NCBI GenBank assembly: GCA_030151665.1
Contig: JASLDB010000081.1
Coordinates: forward strand, 1 to 9,694
Length of the DNA stretch: 9,694 nucleotides
Direction of reading: 5' to 3'
Source: Neisseriaceae bacterium
GTDB taxonomy: Bacteria > Pseudomonadota > Gammaproteobacteria > Burkholderiales > Neisseriaceae
Below, piece by piece: positions 1 through 4,981 of this stretch. The notes beneath the pieces are model-generated. The model made no database searches. It was not told where the DNA came from and was given only the letters and a program-made list of their open reading frames with translations. Within the stretch, counting starts at the first letter, position 1. Each line of letters begins with the position of its first letter. The position numbers and the translations under genes are program-made.

Positions 1-16
1 ACTTGGGTGTCGTTGT

Positions 17-625
17 ATGCAACCACAAACCATTACATTAGCACTAACAGGTGCTTCAGGCATGCCATATGGTATGCGCTTATTAGAAACCCTTTTGGCT
101 TTGGATAAAGAAGTCTGGTTATTGTATTCCAGTGCTGCCCAAGTGGTTGCTAAACAAGAAATGGATTTGCTTTTGCCCAGTCATGCCGCACAATGCCAAG
201 CACAGCTACGTGAGCAATACGGTGTTACTGAACAACTGCGTGTTTTTGGTAAAGAAGAGTGGTTCGCACCATTGGCCTCAGGGACCAATCCAGCTGATGC
301 AATGGTTGTTTGTCCTGCTAGCATGGGAACAGTAGCTGCGATTGCCCAAGGTTTATCAGATAACTTAATTGAACGAGCAGCGGATGTTTGTTTAAAAGAG
401 CGCAGAAACTTGGTTATTGTCCCTAGAGAAACACCATTTTCGGTAATTCACTTACAAAATATGCTGACACTAACTCAAGCTGGTGCCACTATTTTACCAC
501 CCATAGCAGGGTTTTATCATCACCCAAAAACCATTGAAGATATGGTGGACTTTGTGGTGGCCAGAATATTAGATCAATTGAGGATTCCGCATTCGTTAAT
601 GCAAAAGTGGGGCAGTAATCATTAA
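17..625 (+). CDS. ubiX: Flavin prenyltransferase UbiX
   Basis: UbiX makes prenylated FMN from FMN and dimethylallyl phosphate. The UbiD decarboxylase needs this cofactor in ubiquinone synthesis, and UbiX acts in the cytosol. The 202-residue product has the family length. Seen directly: the flavin-binding GASG loop at residues 12-15, E48, the CPASM segment at 99-103, R120 and K127 in the ERAADVCLKERR stretch, RETP at 137-140, FYH with Y167, and R183. These line up, with a near-constant offset, with active-site residues I recall for Pseudomonas UbiX. The MPYG after GASG and the long insertion around residues 50-85 resemble the betaproteobacterial form. The start is ATG at 17, with a weak GGGTG ribosome site 7 bases upstream. 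Only 16 bases precede it, so its promoter and upstream partners lie outside the window. No convincing terminator directly follows; the nearest is the attenuator hairpin at 815-849. Confidence 0.95.
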   Translation: MQPQTITLALTGASGMPYGMRLLETLLALDKEVWLLYSSAAQVVAKQEMDLLLPSHAAQCQAQLREQYGVTEQLRVFGKEEWFAPLASGTNPADAMVVCPASMGTVAAIAQGLSDNLIERAADVCLKERRNLVIVPRETPFSVIHLQNMLTLTQAGATILPPIAGFYHHPKTIEDMVDFVVARILDQLRIPHSLMQKWGSNH

Positions 626-665
626 CTGGATCGTGATAATGCAATCGTTTTTTGAAATGAAAATA

Positions 666-694
666 TTGACAGCTTTAAAAACCTTTAGTAATCT
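666..694 (+). promoter_or_regulatory. Probable sigma-70 promoter of the attenuated unit
   Basis: A perfect -35 box TTGACA at 666-671 is followed, after a 17-base spacer, by TAATCT at 689-694, a weak -10 that keeps the first TA and last T. Transcription would start near 701, which is the first base of the leader-peptide ATG. The promoter sits in the 75-base gap after ubiX, so the downstream unit can be transcribed independently of ubiX. Confidence 0.55.
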
Positions 695-700
695 AAAAAC

Positions 701-781
701 ATGAACACGCAAAAATTTAATACATTCTTCTCTTATTATTGGTACCGCACCTTGGGTGGCGGCGCCTTTTTGCGTATGTAA
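701..781 (+). CDS. Aromatic-amino-acid leader peptide of an attenuator
   Basis: This 26-codon reading frame is too short for ordinary gene calling. It begins MNTQKF and contains Phe-Phe-Ser-Tyr-Tyr-Trp-Tyr at codons 9-15, then Arg, Thr, Leu, a Gly-Gly-Gly-Ala stretch, and ends at TAA. Six of seven consecutive codons specify aromatic residues, which would be very unlikely by chance and is the hallmark of leader peptides whose translation senses charged tRNA. Codons 14-24 also encode the pairing segments of the RNA switch described separately, which fits the role. There is no Shine-Dalgarno sequence before the ATG and the predicted transcription start is at the ATG, so translation may be leaderless, as reported for trpL of Sinorhizobium meliloti. 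No other in-frame start is available because a TAA lies four codons upstream. Confidence 0.8.
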   Translation: MNTQKFNTFFSYYWYRTLGGGAFLRM

Positions 782-823
782 ATTAATCTATTCTTAGAAT
801 CATTTACACAACAGATCAAAAAA
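741..823 (+). promoter_or_regulatory. Attenuator RNA switch: pause hairpin and antiterminator
   Basis: Segment 1 (741-751, GGTACCGCACC) can pair with segment 2 (755-766, GGTGGCGGCGCC) with one mismatch and one bulge, giving a pause or protector hairpin. Segment 2 continues into TTTTT (767-771). Its GGCGGC part (758-763) and that T-run can instead pair with segment 3 (819-829), the left arm of the terminator, leaving GCC at 764-766 bulged. A ribosome stalled on the Tyr-Tyr-Trp-Tyr codons (734-745) would cover segment 1 and free segment 2 to form the antiterminator. A ribosome reaching the stop codon would let the terminator form. The pairings are visible by eye; their energies were not computed. 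Confidence 0.7.
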
Positions 824-849
824 GCCGCTCATTGAGCGGCTTTTTTGAT
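815..849 (+). terminator. Rho-independent terminator of the attenuator
   Basis: A perfect 16-bp inverted repeat (815-830 with 834-849) surrounds a 3-base loop ATT. The core is GCCGCTC/GAGCGGC, flanked by an A-run on the left and TTTTTT (841-846) on the right. It lies 33 bases after the leader stop codon and 72 bases before the next gene's start, the usual position for an attenuator terminator. It would also end ubiX read-through transcripts. Confidence 0.9.
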
Positions 850-909
850 GGGTCATTCATCTGGCTGCAATACATGGGCTTCACAATAGCAAATGAAAAC
901 AAGCCACCC

Positions 910-916
910 AAGGAGG
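910..916 (+). promoter_or_regulatory. Strong ribosome binding site fixing the start at 922
   Basis: AAGGAGG is a full Shine-Dalgarno match. It lies only 2 bases before the ATG at 919 but 5 bases before the ATG at 922, so 922 is the better start. A start further upstream at 832 would place the terminator inside the coding region and has no ribosome site. Confidence 0.8.
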
Positions 917-921
917 GTATG

Positions 922-1473
922 ATGTTACCAACAGCAAATTGTATACAGCAACTTAGTATTCATGAAGAAATCACAAATGGGGCACAAAGTGAGCAAGCAG
1001 TGAAACCACGTCGCTGGTATATGGCTGTGGATGGCAATGCACATCAGAAAACCTTGTGTCCTGTACCATTGGGTTTAAGTGAGGATGCATTGATTAGTGA
1101 GGCGATGTTGCCCAGTATACGTACTATCGCCTGTTTGATTGCTGCCATGCGTCATGATTTTAGCCAAAAAAGCCCTGATGTTTTTACACAAGAAGCGGAT
1201 TGGTTTGCTGCTCGAATTTTGGTATTGAAAGTGGAGGTTTTTTATTTGGATGTGACATTAAAACCTATGTTGGCATTGGCCAATGAGCGAGCCGAGCTTT
1301 TTGCAAAGCAGCATGGTTTGGCATTTAATCCAGCCAAAATGCACATGAGTTTGCATTCGGGTCGTCCACATAATGTATTGATTATTGAAACAGATTTGGG
1401 ATTGGATTTGCCTGATTTAGGCATGGTAAAAAACAGCCAAGCATTGCAAAAACGATTGCCCATCTTGCTTTAA
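922..1473 (+). CDS. Uncharacterised 183-residue protein downstream of aromatic attenuator
   Basis: I do not recognise this protein. It is soluble-looking, with no signal peptide or membrane segment. Visible features are a polar N-terminus of about 30 residues, a KPRRWYMAVDGNAHQ segment, a leucine/isoleucine-rich stretch around a possible helix (SIRTIACLIAAMRHDF), a helix-prone central part containing DVTLKPMLALANERAELFAKQHG, and a C-terminal part with KMHMSLHSGRPHN followed by a short hydrophobic strand. It starts behind a very strong ribosome site and lies 72 bases after the attenuator terminator, so its expression should rise when aromatic aminoacyl-tRNA is scarce. A radical SAM gene follows after 74 bases in the same direction with no terminator between. 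Codon use looks like that of its neighbours. A role linked to aromatic amino acids is inferred from regulation only; no catalytic motif was found. Confidence 0.75.
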   Translation: MLPTANCIQQLSIHEEITNGAQSEQAVKPRRWYMAVDGNAHQKTLCPVPLGLSEDALISEAMLPSIRTIACLIAAMRHDFSQKSPDVFTQEADWFAARILVLKVEVFYLDVTLKPMLALANERAELFAKQHGLAFNPAKMHMSLHSGRPHNVLIIETDLGLDLPDLGMVKNSQALQKRLPILL

Positions 1474-1547
1474 ATGGTGACTTGCACCTTTTTGTTAAAG
1501 TGGGCATGATAAGGCACAATCACAGTAACAAGGAATGAAATTAAACG

Positions 1548-2441
1548 ATGTTTAGCCATTATTTGCCCATTCAATACATTGAACCTGTTTTTCGCCCACC
1601 CAGTGAAGCCAAATCGCTAATTTTACAAGTGAGTAATGGCTGTTCTTGGAATCAATGCACTTTTTGTGAAATGTATACCCAAGCTCAAAAAAAATTCTCA
1701 CTGACACAAGACAGTAAAATTGATCATGATTTATCTGTAGCAGCCCATTCAGGCGTGCGTCGGGTCTTTTTGGCAGATGGCGATGCAATGGCATTGTCAA
1801 CTCGTCGTTTATTGGGTATTTTAGAAAAAATTAAACAATATTTACCTGAGGTGAATCGAGTATCAAGTTATTGCTTGCCGAATAATGTTAAGAATAAATC
1901 GGTAAGTGAATTAAAAGAGCTGGCAGATGCTGGCTTAAAATTGGCATATATTGGTTGTGAATCAGGAGATGACTGGGTACTTGATAGAATCAATAAGCGC
2001 GAAACTTTTGCATCGTCTGTGGCTGCTTTGCATAAATTGGCTGAGGCAGGTATTAAGCGATCCGTTATGATTTTAAATGGCTTGGGCGGGCAAAAATACA
2101 GTGGTCAACATGCTCTGCATTCGGCACAATTAATGAATGAAAGTCAGCCTGAATTTTTGTCAACTTTGGTGGTCAGCTTTCCGTTGGGTATGGAGCGATT
2201 CAAAGCCAGATTCACTGATTTTACTATGTTGAGCACACAAGAGTTGTTTATGGAGTTGCGTTATATGATTGAATCACTTCATTTACAGCAAACAGTTTTT
2301 CGCAGTGATCATGCTTCTAATTACTTGGTCTTAAAAGGGCGATTGGGTTTGGACAAAGACAGTATTTTGGCAACATTGGACAAAGCGATTTTAACACCTG
2401 AACAAGTATCACTGCGTTCAGAATGGCAACGAGGCTTATAA
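1548..2441 (+). CDS. Radical SAM family protein (COG1032-like, function unknown)
   Basis: The 297-residue protein has an iron-sulfur cluster motif near its N-terminus: C32, C37 and C40 in GCSWNQCTFCEMY. It also has a FLADGDA loop at residues 74-80 and YIGCESGDD at 134-142, typical positions for SAM-binding elements in the radical SAM barrel. The barrel occupies roughly residues 22-230, and the C-terminal 60 residues look helical. The expected chemistry is reductive cleavage of S-adenosylmethionine to start a radical reaction; the substrate is unknown. The cysteine spacing is CX4CX2C rather than the common CX3CX2C. I recall this spacing from this CxxNxCxFC group, so it is not a defect. The start is ATG at 1548 behind AAGGA with a rather long 13-base spacer; the N-terminal YIEPVFRPPSEA supports it as family-like. 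It follows the unknown gene by 74 bases and ends just before a shared terminator. Confidence 0.85.
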   Translation: MFSHYLPIQYIEPVFRPPSEAKSLILQVSNGCSWNQCTFCEMYTQAQKKFSLTQDSKIDHDLSVAAHSGVRRVFLADGDAMALSTRRLLGILEKIKQYLPEVNRVSSYCLPNNVKNKSVSELKELADAGLKLAYIGCESGDDWVLDRINKRETFASSVAALHKLAEAGIKRSVMILNGLGGQKYSGQHALHSAQLMNESQPEFLSTLVVSFPLGMERFKARFTDFTMLSTQELFMELRYMIESLHLQQTVFRSDHASNYLVLKGRLGLDKDSILATLDKAILTPEQVSLRSEWQRGL

Positions 2442-2462
2442 GTCTTTTGAGCCAATCAAAAT

Positions 2463-2498
2463 AAAAAACCGCACCATGGTATACAGTGCGGTTTTTTT
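2463..2498. terminator. Bidirectional terminator between convergent genes
   Basis: A perfect 12-bp stem, AAAAAACCGCAC (2463-2474) with GTGCGGTTTTTT (2486-2497), has an 11-base loop and an extra T. A-run and T-run flank it, so it works on both strands. It ends the radical SAM transcript (stop at 2441) on the plus strand and the globin transcript (stop at 2500-2502) on the minus strand. Confidence 0.92.
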
Positions 2499-2499
2499 A

Positions 2500-3051
2500 T
2501 TAAGCCAAAGTCATTAGGCGATTTAACAATGCGGGGGAAATGCCCATAACGTCCATCATGCTCTTAAAGTACATTCTATCAATCAGAAAGTGACAAAAAT
2601 CCAATAAGCGTGAAATAGAGCCACTGCAATTTGAGAATGTACATTGGCGATTAATGGCAGCTAGGTCAACATTAAGCAAGATGGCTGGAATCTCTGCTCG
2701 TAAGAAAGACATACTTGAAGCCACAAATAAAGGTGGTACACGAACTTTAACATGTACGTGACCAATTAATTTTTGTTTTTCAACAAAAGCATCATCATAA
2801 ACACCAGTAAATAAACCTTCTAGCCATTTTAAATGGGTGGCTTTCAATGCCTCAAGGCGACCTTCTAAATAAGGGCGCATATCGTCTGATTGCAATAACT
2901 GAGCGTAAAATTTCTCAGTTAATTCAGGCAATGCAGGCACAATGATTGGGCTTAGCAACTCCAGACATTCAGCATCTTCTTCACTAAAACGACTGACAGT
3001 GATAAAAGTATTGATTTCTTCATTGGTGTGGCGGGATTGAGGAAGTCTCAT
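2500..3051 (-). CDS. Single-domain sensor-type globin (protoglobin fold)
   Basis: The 183-residue protein is a haem globin of the globin-coupled-sensor/protoglobin family. The diagnostic segment is IGHVHVKVRVPP at residues 96-107. By the IGxxHxxxxxP pattern of this family, H100 is the proximal haem ligand. LPELTEKFYAQLL (about 41-53), PYLEGR (60-65), THLKWLEGLFTGVYDDAF (72-89) and SRLLDFCHFLIDRMY (147-161) fit the remaining globin helices. The globin fold fills nearly the whole protein, leaving only about 20 C-terminal residues, so there is no kinase, cyclase or methyl-accepting output domain. It may bind O2, NO or CO as a sensor lacking its output, or as a scavenger; which one is not decidable here. 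The start at 3051 has AAGGA 11 bases upstream. An in-frame ATG at 3084 has no ribosome site and was not chosen. It is monocistronic, with a terminator directly after the stop. Confidence 0.87.
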   Translation of the reverse strand: MRLPQSRHTNEEINTFITVSRFSEEDAECLELLSPIIVPALPELTEKFYAQLLQSDDMRPYLEGRLEALKATHLKWLEGLFTGVYDDAFVEKQKLIGHVHVKVRVPPLFVASSMSFLRAEIPAILLNVDLAAINRQCTFSNCSGSISRLLDFCHFLIDRMYFKSMMDVMGISPALLNRLMTLA

Positions 3052-3141
3052 GGGAAATGATTTCCTTATCAGTATTAAAGTCATGTTAAAAATGAATTGG
3101 TATTGATAAAAACCAAATCAAAATAACGAAAAATGCTAGTT

Positions 3142-3170
3142 AATATAGGATTACTTTTACCAGTTTAAGT
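3142..3170 (-). promoter_or_regulatory. Possible proximal globin promoter within an inverted repeat
   Basis: On the minus strand TATATT (3142-3147) is a 5-of-6 match to a -10 box. A poor -35 (ACTTAA, 3165-3170) lies 17 bases upstream. The spacer is filled by one arm of the 17-bp inverted repeat, so a protein bound there would block the promoter. This is a weak call from sequence alone. Confidence 0.3.
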
Positions 3171-3204
3171 TTTGTTTTTTTATACCAAAACTGGTAAAAG
3201 TAAT
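3150..3204. repeat. Perfect 17-bp inverted repeat with 21-base spacer
   Basis: ATTACTTTTACCAGTTT at 3150-3166 is matched exactly by its reverse complement at 3188-3204. The spacer is T-rich on the plus strand. No T-run follows on either side, so it is not a normal terminator. It could be a two-site operator upstream of the globin gene, a hairpin in a long 5' untranslated region, or the ends of a very small decayed element. I noticed no second copy in this window. Confidence 0.85.
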
Positions 3205-3653
3205 GCTTGTTTATCTGGCAGCTAAATTATTTATGATATATAAATAAAAGCAATTGATTTTTAAAAAGTAATTGTTTTTGTTTATATTTTAAAATAAAGG
3301 ACGTTATTTTAACCCAGTTTGTTTGTTTACCACAATGATGTATATCATATGTTTTAAAAAATAATATGAAGTTTGTCTGTGTACAATTTTTTGCTTTTCA
3401 GAATTTATTTTTTGACAAGGCCGTCATTTTGAATAAGCCTGATAAACCTTTGTAGTTTTAATCGTTTATGTGGGTTCATTATTTGTGCATATTTATTATT
3501 CAAGCTCAAGTTTGAACGATGAAATAGCAAATACAAAACTTGATGGGATTATTTGTTGTCATTGTAGGCAAGATATTTTAATTTAACAGTTTCCTTGAGA
3601 AAATTAATCAGCTGACAAGAGGTTTTTTGCTGATTGGAATAGCTTTGATTAGA
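3205..3653. other. AT-rich non-coding stretch between globin and aminotransferase genes
   Basis: No reading frame with a ribosome site was found here. Besides the FNR-like site and its candidate -10 box, it contains only small imperfect palindromes: one around 3499-3516 (TTCAAGCT/AGTTTGAA) and a 7-bp pair, AATCAGC at 3606-3612 with GCTGATT at 3629-3635. The right boundary is the terminator of the minus-strand operon. A small RNA cannot be excluded, but no promoter and terminator pair clearly defines one. Confidence 0.6.
3306..3348 (-). promoter_or_regulatory. Candidate FNR/CRP-type class II promoter for the globin gene
   Basis: ATGATGTATATCAT at 3335-3348 is a perfect palindrome matching the FNR consensus TTGAT-N4-ATCAA at 8 of 10 positions; only the outermost base on each side differs. 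On the minus strand a TAAAAT -10 box (5 of 6) lies at 3306-3311, which puts the site about 42 bases upstream of the predicted start near 3299. That is the classical spacing of an FNR-activated class II promoter. The transcript would have a 5' untranslated region of about 250 bases containing the 17-bp inverted repeat. The region is AT-rich, so chance matches are a real concern. Confidence 0.4.
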
Positions 3654-3681
3654 AAAGCCACTAATAAATTAGTGGCTTTCT
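3654..3681 (-). terminator. Terminator of the sdaA-to-aminotransferase gene series
   Basis: An 11-bp perfect stem (AAAGCCACTAA, 3654-3664, with TTAGTGGCTTT, 3669-3679) surrounds a 4-base loop. On the minus strand it ends in TTTTCT. It lies about 20 bases past the aminotransferase stop codon. On the plus strand it ends in TTTCTCTTT, so it may also work weakly in that direction. Confidence 0.88.
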
Positions 3682-3700
3682 CTTTAGAGTCAATGTTGAT

Positions 3701-4885
3701 TTAACGATTTTGATATTCATGAATGGCAGCAGCCAATCGTTTAATGCCTTCGACAATTTTTTCACTATCAACCGTGCAGTAACTTAAACGCATGTGGCGT
3801 TTTGCGCCGCCTTCCACTGTACTAAAAGGATCGCCAGGCACAAATGCAACTTGATGTTTGATGGCGATTGGCATTAAGTCCAAAGCAGAGCAGTTTTCTG
3901 GTAAGGTGACCCACAAGAACATGCCACCTTCTGGTTCGGTAAAGCTAATGCCTTCAGGCATGTATTCTTTTAACGCATTAACCATGGCCATGCGTTGTGC
4001 TTTGTAGCCTGTGCGAATTTTTTCAATGTGCTCATCTAGGCTATTGGCTTGCAAATACTCAAACAATACCCGTTGTGACAAGATACTGGTATGCAAGTCA
4101 GATGCTTGTTTAGCTGTTACCAATTGATTAATAATTTCGTTATTGGCAACAACCCAGCCAATACGCATACCAGGGGCACATACTTTAGAGAATGAGCCTA
4201 ATAAAATCACATTGTCAGGTGCCAAAGAATAAACAGATGGCAAGGTTTCACCGATAAAACGCAACTCACCATATGGATCATCTTCAACCATTAATTGATT
4301 GTTATCAATTAAATACTGTGCCAACGCTTGGCGATGTTCTAGGCTATATGTTAAACCCGTTGGGTTTTGGAAGTTAGGGATGCCGTAAAAGAATTTGGCT
4401 TGGCTGGTTTGCATAACGTTGGCCAATTGTGCCAAATTCACACCACTTTCATCCAAGGTGACTTCTTCAAATTGGGGCTGGAACATTTGAAAGGCTTGAA
4501 TAGCACCTAAATAGCTGGGTTTTTCCAATGCAACCACATCACCTATGTCCAAAAATACTTTGCCCAGTAAATCCAATGCTTGTTGTGAGCCACTAACAAC
4601 TAAAACATTGTCTTTGTTAATGTTGACGCCTTTGTCTTGGTAGCGTTTAACAATCCATTCACGCAGTGGTGTGTAGCCTTCAGTCATGCCATATTGCAAA
4701 GTACTTTCGCCATTTTGTGTTAAGGCCACTTGGGCGGCTTGAGCAATGGCTTTGACTGGAAAAAAGTCTTTATTCGGCAAGCCGCCTGCAAATGAAATAA
4801 TTTCGTCACTTTGTGTTAATTTTAAAATCTCACGTATAAATGATTTTGGGGTATTACTAATGGCTTGTGAAAAGCGATATTGCAT
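3701..4885 (-). CDS. PLP-dependent class I/II aminotransferase, LysN/2-aminoadipate type
   Basis: The 394-residue cytosolic enzyme transfers amino groups using pyridoxal phosphate. Visible fold-type I residues are ISFAGGLP (30-37), the GSQQALDLL phosphate-binding region (99-107), N174 in NPTG, DDPYGEL with D203 and Y205, the PLP lysine K234 in GSFSK, R241 in PGMRIGW, and the carboxylate-binding R366 in HMRLSY. Length and motifs fit the group that includes 2-aminoadipate/kynurenine aminotransferases (LysN) and the catalytic domain of MocR regulators, here without the DNA-binding domain. Substrate choice cannot be read from sequence; aromatic, branched-chain or aminoadipate substrates are all possible. 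The start at 4885 has GGAG 6 bases upstream. It is last in the minus-strand series, 96 bases after tolC, possibly with its own weak promoter, and is followed by a terminator. Confidence 0.92.
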   Translation of the reverse strand: MQYRFSQAISNTPKSFIREILKLTQSDEIISFAGGLPNKDFFPVKAIAQAAQVALTQNGESTLQYGMTEGYTPLREWIVKRYQDKGVNINKDNVLVVSGSQQALDLLGKVFLDIGDVVALEKPSYLGAIQAFQMFQPQFEEVTLDESGVNLAQLANVMQTSQAKFFYGIPNFQNPTGLTYSLEHRQALAQYLIDNNQLMVEDDPYGELRFIGETLPSVYSLAPDNVILLGSFSKVCAPGMRIGWVVANNEIINQLVTAKQASDLHTSILSQRVLFEYLQANSLDEHIEKIRTGYKAQRMAMVNALKEYMPEGISFTEPEGGMFLWVTLPENCSALDLMPIAIKHQVAFVPGDPFSTVEGGAKRHMRLSYCTVDSEKIVEGIKRLAAAIHEYQNR

Positions 4886-4902
4886 GGTGTGCTCCGTGTT
4901 GT

Positions 4903-4932
4903 ATTATGTGCCATATGGGCTAGCTTTGTGCA
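4903..4932 (-). promoter_or_regulatory. Possible internal promoter for the aminotransferase
   Basis: On the minus strand CATAAT (4903-4908, 5 of 6) has TGCACA (4927-4932, 4 of 6) 18 bases upstream. The start codon follows within 20 bases, a short but usable leader. The 96-base gap after tolC, longer than the other gaps in the series, also fits an internal promoter. Confidence 0.35.
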
Positions 4933-4942
4933 GCAACACAAG

Positions 4943-4961
4943 GGGGGCATCAATGCCACCC
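4943..4961 (-). other. Intercistronic hairpin between tolC and the aminotransferase gene
   Basis: GGCAT and ATGCC, extended by GGG and CCC across a single bulged base, form a compact GC-rich hairpin 20 bases past the tolC stop. No T-run follows on the minus strand, so it is more likely a processing or mRNA-stability element than a terminator. It could attenuate transcription partially. Confidence 0.4.
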
Positions 4962-4981
4962 ATGAAGTAATAAAGCAAAAG

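Noticed and set aside
832..921. Upstream extension of the 183-residue unknown gene to an ATG at 832
   Set aside because: It would begin inside the terminator stem of the attenuator and has no ribosome site, whereas AAGGAGG is correctly spaced before ATG 922.
1534..1554. Six-codon frame (ATG AAA TTA AAC GAT GTT TAG) overlapping the radical SAM start
   Set aside because: The Shine-Dalgarno sequence overlaps its ATG, and there is no pattern in its codons suggesting a regulatory leader.
2484..2492. CAGTGCGGT, one mismatch from the Haemophilus uptake sequence AAGTGCGGT
   Set aside because: It is a single imperfect copy and is explained by the stem of the terminator at 2463-2498. No other copies were noticed, and I saw no Neisseria-type uptake sequence either.
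3052..3084. Longer globin start at the ATG at 3084
   Set aside because: There is no ribosome site upstream of 3084, while AAGGA precedes ATG 3051, and the added residues are not part of the globin fold.
3412..3440. TTGACA at 3412-3417 as a promoter for a small RNA
   Set aside because: No acceptable -10 box lies 16-18 bases downstream.
3366..3455. 29-codon plus-strand reading frame in the AT-rich region
   Set aside because: It has no ribosome site, no promoter at a sensible distance and no recognisable pattern, so it is likely a chance frame.
3606..3635. AATCAGC/GCTGATT inverted repeat as a terminator
   Set aside because: The arms are only 7 bp with a 16-base spacer, and no T-run follows the right arm. 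The strong hairpin at 3654-3679 already serves as terminator.
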